Source: Ichthyosporea sp. XGB-2017a
Lineage: Eukaryota > Opisthokonta > Ichthyosporea
Length of the DNA: 43,695 nucleotides
Direction of reading: 5' to 3'
Assembly: GCA_002811675.1 (NCBI GenBank)
Contig: PDIM01010360.1
Location: forward strand, 16,973-60,667
Part shown: positions 38,801-43,695 of the stretch, one piece after another
How the letters are laid out: every line of letters starts with the position of its first letter
How positions within the stretch are numbered: the first letter of the stretch is position 1
Position numbers and translations under genes: made by a program
The notes under the pieces: generated by a model
Seen by the model: the letters and a program-made list of their open reading frames with translations, nothing else
The model's database searches: none
What the model was told of the DNA's origin: nothing

Positions 38801-41800
38801 TAAGGGCATTAATGCCATCGAAAAAACACTCGAACCGTAAATTCAAAATTGAATCAACACCTCCGTTTGCCAGAAAGAAAGATGCCAGAGAAAAATTTCT
38901 AGTTAACCTAAAAACTAGAGACAAGACAGCATGACAAAGATTGGCATCAATCTCACAGTTCAGAATGTGAATGCAAACTACAAGAAGGCGCTTTGCAGAA
39001 TCGTCATCAAGCAAAAATTGGCAATTGTAACTAAGAACATTTTGCTTATTTTCAGCTAAAGCTGCAGCCTGTGAGCTGGAATTTTCTTCTCCATTTTTTT
39101 CTCGCAAGATCGAAAACATCTTGCTCTGCATCTGGACATCCATGTGAGTAATCGTTTGATTAAGTATATCAGCTATATTATTATCTTTAACATCTCTTTG
39201 CAACAGCGGGGCAACTTTCTCCACGAAAGAAAGCATAACACTAACAATCTTCATATCAGCCAAAGCCATTGTAGCATTTTGACTACCTTCGAGGATAAGT
39301 AACGTTAGTAAATGTACTTGCGGGATAAGTTCTTTCACGCTTCTTGTACATTCTTTATCAACACTTTCAACGCATAACTCCTCCAATTTCTTTTGAACTC
39401 CAGTGGCGGTAGACTGTATAATTTGCTGAAAGTACATGTCCTCTGTTTTCAACGTCAAAGAAAACAAAGAACAAATTTGAAAGACCAAATTAGAATAAGA
39501 GAAATCCAACTTTGAGATATTTTCGATAAGCATTTGAATGAGCTCGTTCATGAAAAGCGTAACATTCACTTTCGTTTTTGGTCCCTCTAACCCCTTATTC
39601 AAGTTAACAGATAGCTCCAGCGCTTCTTTTAATTCTGTGGTCAACCCAGATGTTTCGCCTTCAGCTTCGCCATTTACATCTTCTTCATCTTCATTGTTGG
39701 CATTTCCATCTGCCATACTCTCCAAACAAAAAGAAGCTGCCATTGTGATATTATTATTAGTCAATTCCAAAGCCGTCATTGCTTGGCTGCGACTAAAGCC
39801 CATATCCAATAGGCTCTGAACGTTGCTATCAATTGATTGTACTTCATTCCCCCCCGATCCACCGGCATCTTTGGGCACTTCTTTTTCCAAATTCTTCATA
39901 CACTCACAACCAACAGAAATCAAACCATTCAAAATTTCACTTTCAAGTTCCCCCAATATTTTAGGGCTCAAACAATTCATTAGCTGCGCCATAAAATGTC
40001 CCCCAATATTTTCTACAAACGCTTTTGCATCGAAAGATGCAGTACCGGATTGCAAGAACGAGTACTGTGGCGACTTCACAATATGTTGGTAATTCAAAAG
40101 CCTTCCCAAGAAGCCCAAACTGCACCGTATCGCAGCAATAACATGCTTTAATTCGGGTCTAACAAAAGAAACTTCCATGGCATCATCAGAATTCAACATT
40201 TTAATTCTATAGCCCACGGCAGCAATAATAGCGTCTACAAGCGTTTCTACTCCTTTGATTTCATTAAAACCGTACAACAGCACAACGTTGCACGAGCTCG
40301 CTTTTTCATCAAAAAAGTATAGCATGGCCTGGTCAATTATTTTACTGAAATATACAAAGTCACCCTGTTTGGGATCAGATAGGTCTACATAGGCCAACTG
40401 AAAACGAAGGCCCTTTGCTATGCTACTAACAACAGCGATATCATGCGCTTGAGGTCCTGTATTCAACGGTCGACGCCGCACACCATAAAACATACGCAAT
40501 ACAGAAGTGTGAAGCGACGCAACCCCATTCAAAAAATACTTCATTAAAATCATTGTGGCATCATCCTCTTCATTGGATTTATGGGCCTCATAAAAGCACA
40601 ATTCCCAGCTAACAAAAGAAGACATTCTATTCAACTCTTCACAAACTTTCAGTCCAGTATCCCCAACCCATGCAGATATAAAGGCACTCGAATGCATTCT
40701 ATAGTACTGATTATCTTTTGACAAGTAAATTAGCAAGCTTACAAAAGATGTTAATCTTCCAATACTCTTTTTGAATTTTTCAACTTGTTTCGAGTTGAAA
40801 CTTTCCCCAGATAAAACCGGTTTTTTTGCATCAAATACCCAGCTGATTTCATCCATTATACGGCCAGTACGTTCATACACCCCCCGCAAAACAGGGGCTG
40901 ATGATGCTGATGCAAGCGCCCGGAACGCTAGGCAGACGCTATAAGCTGAAGATGACTGGCAATAAACCAATGGCAACTGTTCAAGCGAATAGAGGTCTTG
41001 AAGCAGCTCTAGACCGGACTTCTCAACAAATAGCTCACAATGGTCGTTGTTGTTCAAAAATGTCTCCAGAAATTTGCTAAAATTGCTAATGTAGTCCAAC
41101 AGAGGCACCTCAACATTATCGCTCTCCACCATAGGGATCTTTTCTAATACACCTTTACTTTCCAAAATTTTAAGGCGTCTATCTTTACCAACGGATATTA
41201 CTGTTCCTTCACCTTTGCCCAACTCAAGAAGTTTCCTCATCACACCAATACAGGCTTCAATGAAAGCACCTTTTTGACTTGGGTGATGCCTAATTAACTC
41301 TTCGCACGAAAGTCCCAAAGATGCCGTTTCCCCTTGTAAACAGGACAAAAATTTACTATCGGTGAAAATGGACAAAACCTTTTCAAATGGCCTACATTCC
41401 ATAAATTCCCTTAATCCATTTTCATTCAAACAAATGGCACTCAAAAAATGTGGTAAAGGCCCAATAACTTCGGACGATGGTGGAATATTTTGCGTTAGAG
41501 CTGTAAGCATTGCTCGAGCAAGTCCTTTTTCTTGAAGGATAGTTAAAGAAGTTGGCTCATGGTGAATATAATTCGAAATGAATTGACAGCAGCTTGCAAA
41601 AATCATTGAAAAACATTCTTGGTTGCTAATAATTAACTCTAAAGTTCTTGGAAAAGAGCCTTCCATAATCGAATGGCTAACGTCACTGAACGATGGTAAC
41701 TGAATAACAGGATATAAAAATTTTAGAGCGGTTTTCATGAACACCAATCGCTCGTGGCAGAAATGCATTTGTTTCGGTGTAGAAGTTCCAATTCGATAGG

Positions 41801-43238
41801 CTTCCAGTTGCAGCTCTGCTTCTCGGCCTAATCTTGCAGCAAGGATCCCTATAATATTACCCTCATTCAAGGCATTCAAAGCACTCGTATTGTGAGTCGA
41901 AGGTGTAAGAACTTCAAAAATCCGCAGCACCTTTGTTAAGTAAGGATAAAATTCCACATTATCTGTTTCAAATACTGGAATAAGCATTTGAACAATCCCA
42001 GCCGTACTTAATGCATGAGCCCCAGAAGAATTGGACGAAAGATAGTACACGAAAGACAAGAGCCTAGAAACAAACTCTTGAGATATACAATCCTGACCCT
42101 CTCTATTTGATTTTCCTAAAAGTTGAACACATTGACGGATAAACATCGGCAAAAGACCGTAAGATAATGCCGCCCCGCAGGCATTCAGAATTGTGGAGAG
42201 CCTACTTCGATCACTGCTTAAAGACCCGAGACAGTATAGTACATACGACTTAAAATCGTATGATAAGTCCACTTCATCTACTTCCAGGAGCTCGACAAGC
42301 TCAAAAATGATTTCAGGTTCATTTAGAAGCAATGAAGCCATAAGCTCCTGGTCGGGATGACTCCTCACCAAAACACTCATCGAAAGTAATCTAATCTTTA
42401 GCAACTCCAACTTTTCTTTCCTTTTTGCAAACGAACCTGCCTGTAGAATATGCCAAAGCAAGGCGGGGTGCTCCTTCTTCGGAACAGGATTGTCTCTTAC
42501 AATTGACTGAAATATTTCCACAGCAGACTCACTTCTATTCTTAACCTGAATATGAATATCCCTACGGCTTTTCTCTGGCAAAGGTCCTTTCCACAAGCAG
42601 TCGCTCTCTTTAAACTCATCCGCTTCAGTTATGTAGTACGAGAATTGAACATTAGATAGATGCTCAATGGTCTCTTCATCACAAATCACACATCCTTTCA
42701 AAGACAGCACCGTATCTTTACCCCCCCAAGCCATAGCAAGCACCCCCAGTTTTTGCTTAAGTTCCTTTGTAAACAGCACTCTCCAACGCACCGATAGGCG
42801 ACTCGTACTTGCAAGTAAATGGAGCACATTAAGCGCCTGGATAACCAACTCAGTCGAATCGGAAAAGAGAAATGCCTCCAGTCTGTCGACAGACCCATAA
42901 ACGAACTTGCTAGAGCAGTTTCTCAGTATACCCACAGTGAATTTTAACAGGGAAAGCAAAGTTCTTATTGCTTCGTTGGACGACCGTTTGATTACATGAT
43001 GTTCAAAGCCGCAATCTACACCTTCACTTTTCAGAATACGTTCGAAAATCTCGTCAAATCTGTCCAGGACATCCCCCCAATAATACAAATCGTGTTTTCT
43101 AAATGCCCAGAATTCACCATAACTATCAAGAAGACCAACTAGATTTTCCTCCTCGCACGAAAGTATGTCGCTCATCAATTTCTTCACACCAGGTTCTAAC
43201 TGAACAGCCCGTTTCGGGGCTTCTCGCTTAATCTTCAT
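32862..43238 (-). CDS. HUWE1: Giant HECT E3 ubiquitin ligase, HUWE1/Tom1/UPL1 family
   Basis: Transfers ubiquitin via a catalytic cysteine to many nuclear and cytosolic substrates (quality control, chromatin, ribosome proteins). 3458 residues in one exon; the ATG at 43238 (MKIKREAPKRAV) is preferred because the upstream open frame has no ATG. Order: armadillo-like DUF908/DUF913 region (1-~1100), UBA (~1135-1172: VQSLLDMGFSRSQAMTALE), UIM-like helix (~1200: LKEALELSVNL), helical middle, very acidic Asp/Glu tract (~1970-2020), Lys/Glu coiled coil (~2255-2300), three or four ubiquitin-binding UBM repeats (~2400-2520: DPAFLQALPEDLRREVI, NPEFLAALPPEIQQEII, NASFLASLTPELRREIL), and HECT domain (~3060-3458) with Cys3425 in HTCFNQLDLP and the usual terminal EGFGFG. 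Size lies between Tom1 (3268) and UPL1/HUWE1 (3.7-4.4k). Confidence 0.96.
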   Translation of the reverse strand: MKIKREAPKRAVQLEPGVKKLMSDILSCEEENLVGLLDSYGEFWAFRKHDLYYWGDVLDRFDEIFERILKSEGVDCGFEHHVIKRSSNEAIRTLLSLLKFTVGILRNCSSKFVYGSVDRLEAFLFSDSTELVIQALNVLHLLASTSRLSVRWRVLFTKELKQKLGVLAMAWGGKDTVLSLKGCVICDEETIEHLSNVQFSYYITEADEFKESDCLWKGPLPEKSRRDIHIQVKNRSESAVEIFQSIVRDNPVPKKEHPALLWHILQAGSFAKRKEKLELLKIRLLSMSVLVRSHPDQELMASLLLNEPEIIFELVELLEVDEVDLSYDFKSYVLYCLGSLSSDRSRLSTILNACGAALSYGLLPMFIRQCVQLLGKSNREGQDCISQEFVSRLLSFVYYLSSNSSGAHALSTAGIVQMLIPVFETDNVEFYPYLTKVLRIFEVLTPSTHNTSALNALNEGNIIGILAARLGREAELQLEAYRIGTSTPKQMHFCHERLVFMKTALKFLYPVIQLPSFSDVSHSIMEGSFPRTLELIISNQECFSMIFASCCQFISNYIHHEPTSLTILQEKGLARAMLTALTQNIPPSSEVIGPLPHFLSAICLNENGLREFMECRPFEKVLSIFTDSKFLSCLQGETASLGLSCEELIRHHPSQKGAFIEACIGVMRKLLELGKGEGTVISVGKDRRLKILESKGVLEKIPMVESDNVEVPLLDYISNFSKFLETFLNNNDHCELFVEKSGLELLQDLYSLEQLPLVYCQSSSAYSVCLAFRALASASSAPVLRGVYERTGRIMDEISWVFDAKKPVLSGESFNSKQVEKFKKSIGRLTSFVSLLIYLSKDNQYYRMHSSAFISAWVGDTGLKVCEELNRMSSFVSWELCFYEAHKSNEEDDATMILMKYFLNGVASLHTSVLRMFYGVRRRPLNTGPQAHDIAVVSSIAKGLRFQLAYVDLSDPKQGDFVYFSKIIDQAMLYFFDEKASSCNVVLLYGFNEIKGVETLVDAIIAAVGYRIKMLNSDDAMEVSFVRPELKHVIAAIRCSLGFLGRLLNYQHIVKSPQYSFLQSGTASFDAKAFVENIGGHFMAQLMNCLSPKILGELESEILNGLISVGCECMKNLEKEVPKDAGGSGGNEVQSIDSNVQSLLDMGFSRSQAMTALELTNNNITMAASFCLESMADGNANNEDEEDVNGEAEGETSGLTTELKEALELSVNLNKGLEGPKTKVNVTLFMNELIQMLIENISKLDFSYSNLVFQICSLFSLTLKTEDMYFQQIIQSTATGVQKKLEELCVESVDKECTRSVKELIPQVHLLTLLILEGSQNATMALADMKIVSVMLSFVEKVAPLLQRDVKDNNIADILNQTITHMDVQMQSKMFSILREKNGEENSSSQAAALAENKQNVLSYNCQFLLDDDSAKRLLVVCIHILNCEIDANLCHAVLSLVFRLTRNFSLASFFLANGGVDSILNLRFECFFDGINALICCIFRHIVDDEEALCGQMKEVISDFVNQAINNRKFVEFSSFVKKIPFAITREPEIFQKALVEVGKLKGSTAIDRNASTHYYVLKDGERKKRPGVGISKKNTDFLKIILDKLCTVHSKEGLVGEISKDGNRLLTVSTLLFFITEFLFCYPESFHYVVEHEAIGVDGSKWNFVEFAIYDILAKMGAQSGSSNSKPSKNLRGVLCLHTKTLLQCIKYVNATDTKLKFFSKLQEMLLECKDLQDVSERYAKVEAICVLISHMLYTKDRGGIFRNEEPLPSKGNMDKYTAEIGRMMVDMNYVQLFADLLDLCAPDNPKSPEYVNCILKPMEMLILSINSKGEGSGKKKDGKKDRETPAALDQTGESVGEDNQEEEYEDEEQQFEAMDLSDSEADETVEIVTSEPLTEGERNTVMNALQTGAEGVSRNVVEIVETTEGVSESSDDDSNDSVEDDHMLEGEGELNDETISAILRDVSEEMQDVEDEEHQFVDGDDDHMDEDEGSEDVEDMDEDMDDDDDDEEDGDEDDDDDEDDDDEDDEDDDEDELIENSNIFRNLNRFAGPEDELEDDAIVEVRDGNLQQLQLQEQQLQLREMLESRTVPIEDETGSRVLEIRLPSRGHHSMRFYDQMNDMRMTLASRVHVGAPHPLLSNARMDEPASQHRSRDQSSGSNTLWSVPEMSPSNTDASANRTSAAAQYANAHNPNLGEGSEGVEDYMDRNPLLYSADPNVSGPNVVSYRSISGGVYNSVKVNTMRRWAEECKFMLSNCEIRISDLGVMEAGLNTLVEKAAEEEAKLKEEAERQKKEKQDREAQKLAKEEELAEQQKEKKLCDGGGSDKDNEIVELDRNDNSHESVEVSSDERGSTSDDIVTENVTENEVTESSREENSTERGMAVEEEIVVPTEASLEQGQSNPSTDEPNMSVSANTPGSYVMDGIDPAFLQALPEDLRREVIAEQFANRPSSASDQAGGGAAPLAVNPEFLAALPPEIQQEIISQQEATERSNASTNAAAEEMDNASFLASLTPELRREILLDQDENFLSTLPPSINAEAQSLRERAMRQHMYQERTHDPLFPVPRRRRHPSKSSSGKQKANKDGPVILSDQSLTCLMRILFVNKPLQKRYYHRVLLNLCSNTKTREIILQNLLGVVAGACEVNVEVSDGCLKYKTAGNIETSALNISAGRRALELLVYLVGSLPQAPVYCFSQYDCCKAHDVWERLFGESCSPTSKGKQKASLGPESSILVMLVEISKCNLITKNRTLLESLILLINTISRPLKEWDAKAIPTSTKGNSVTSDEQGVANGSVSTPAGVTGGIVHGTEDRGVDKSPLSSSGKEKGEKNEEPSVQCPELSELQLNTLVETMASNTCSNASSELLLEVLKKLASVAENHIAIFRRLVAVCNGVTDQVKATLDRLLCNLENTPVEMSSESFDLNFVSEFSSSSSSQHILLKLLKSLVAILLKDSSEEVNGGVTIPPVSEIHNIVNLSPVWVAFNNCLKSLSSRVDLDVVSNLLPVIEAFFVAHSHIEEKDLNEVMKRDGNGRDPIGDSMSHSDEGMSEGQISQVRRFLNFGETHRDVINSIIRRNINALLDGPLSLLVFTPRILDFDNKRAFFNHQIRKDSRKKHYGSLRLNVRRDHVFEDSYHQLIHRNRDELKGKLTIRFSGEEGIDAGGVTREWFMILAREIFNPNYALFKTSAIDKITYQPDSKSYINPAHLSYFKFIGRIIAKAIYEGKLLECYFTRAFYKHILGVKVTYLDMEVIEPEYFKSLQWILDNSIEGVLDLTFSCTVEEFGVQKEVDLKPNGREIPVTDENKKEYVQLVSTMKMTSSIHQQIESFLEGFHDLISAKAISIFDEKELELLISGLPDIDAEDWKANTDYHNYGYTESSVQVQWFWRAVRSATREERAKLLQFITGTSKVPLEGFKALEGVNGIQKFSIHKDYGSTDRLPQAHTCFNQLDLPAYESYEILHERLFNAVDNCSEGFGFG
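37184..37330. repeat. Trinucleotide-like low-complexity tract (poly-Asp/Glu coding)
   Basis: Minus-strand GAT/GAC/GAA codons within the HECT ligase gene, imperfectly repeated over about 150 bp. Acidic tracts at this place are typical of the HUWE1/Tom1 family. The mixed codons suggest it is maintained for charge, although replication slippage could alter its length. Confidence 0.9.
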
Positions 43239-43695
43239 CTTGTTTGAATGAAATCCGAAGACTACCGTACCACGCCCTCCTTCAAGTTCTTCACCGAGAA
43301 GTACACTCAAAAAACAAAACGCACGCACACACAAAAGAAACAAACAGAGGTATAAAAAGAAGTCACAGGAATCAACCACCGCAGCAATTCAAGATCCAAA
43401 ACCCCACACCAGAAGCTCTATGACAGGCGTAACAGATACCCCAACACTACAGTCCATCCAGTGTCTCCCCCCCTTCTACCGCTATCAAACAAAGACCACC
43501 TCAATCTACCCTTTCCAGCAGTCAACAAAGCGGTGCACCAAGTAAAAGAGCCTCTATTCCTGACAGATAAACACACACACACAGTCACAGACGCACAGTC
43601 CCAATGTGCAGATCCATCTACCAGAAGAGAAATACAACACAAATCCCTCAATGAAAAATAACCAAAGCAAAAAAAAAAAACAAAACAAAAAAAAC
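43239..43695. other. 5' flank of the HECT ligase gene
   Basis: Upstream region with a short CA repeat (about 43569-43582) and an A-rich right end (AAAC/poly-A). No coding feature with an ATG and family resemblance is seen. The ligase promoter probably lies here. Confidence 0.5.

Noticed and set aside
43239-43379. N-terminal extension of the HECT ligase
   Set aside because: Open frame without ATG; the hydrophobic extension is not expected for a nuclear/cytosolic ligase.

Overview
The window is nuclear DNA of a gene-dense, intron-poor unicellular eukaryote using the standard genetic code. The evidence is GT-AG introns of about 90-210 nt with TACTAAY-like branch sites, AATAAA poly(A) signals just after stop codons, a U2 spliceosomal RNA gene, and eukaryote-only families: HUWE1/UPL-type HECT ligase, DIS3, nephrocystin-1, REEP/Yop1 and PARP16. 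Nephrocystin-1 is a ciliary transition-zone protein, so the organism or a life stage is probably flagellated. Low intron density, a large periplasmic-binding-protein-like receptor and flagellar genes would fit a protist such as a labyrinthulomycete, another stramenopile or a basal opisthokont, but the lineage cannot be fixed from this sequence alone.

Layout, left to right. (1) A UvrD/Srs2-type DNA helicase (+), lacking its 5' end and carrying one reading-frame break, converges on a two-exon surface receptor (-) that joins a type-I periplasmic-binding domain to about nine membrane helices. (2) A COASY-type phosphopantetheine adenylyltransferase (-) lies back-to-back with a small orphan gene (+). 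(3) A Ser/Thr kinase (-) and a three-exon MFSD1-like lysosomal-type transporter (-) follow. (4) A PPR-like helical-repeat protein (+) and nephrocystin-1 (+) are separated by an 18-bp minisatellite. (5) Two tandem LRR paralogues (-) share a C-terminal cysteine module. (6) A secreted cysteine-rich orphan (+) and a three-exon REEP5/Yop1 gene (+) come next. (7) A U2 snRNA gene (-) is divergent from a two-exon PARP16-like gene (+), which is followed by a DIS3/Rrp44 exosome nuclease (+). (8) DIS3 converges on a 10.4-kb intronless HECT ubiquitin ligase (-) that fills the right end.

There is no operon and no single pathway. Several products belong to endomembrane biology (REEP/Yop1, tail-anchored PARP16, MFSD1) and to RNA/DNA processing and protein quality control (U2, DIS3, helicase, HECT ligase). 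Splice models were assigned by matching reading phase, donor and acceptor consensus and protein-family continuity. The U2 branch-recognition sequence GUAGUA agrees with the TACTAAT/TGCTAAY branch sites seen in the window's introns.

The most novel-looking items are the PBP1 plus ~9-TM receptor, the LRR/cysteine-module pair, the secreted cysteine-rich orphan, and a 16-nt element at -69 of U2 that recurs upstream of an unannotated minus-strand region near 24 kb.
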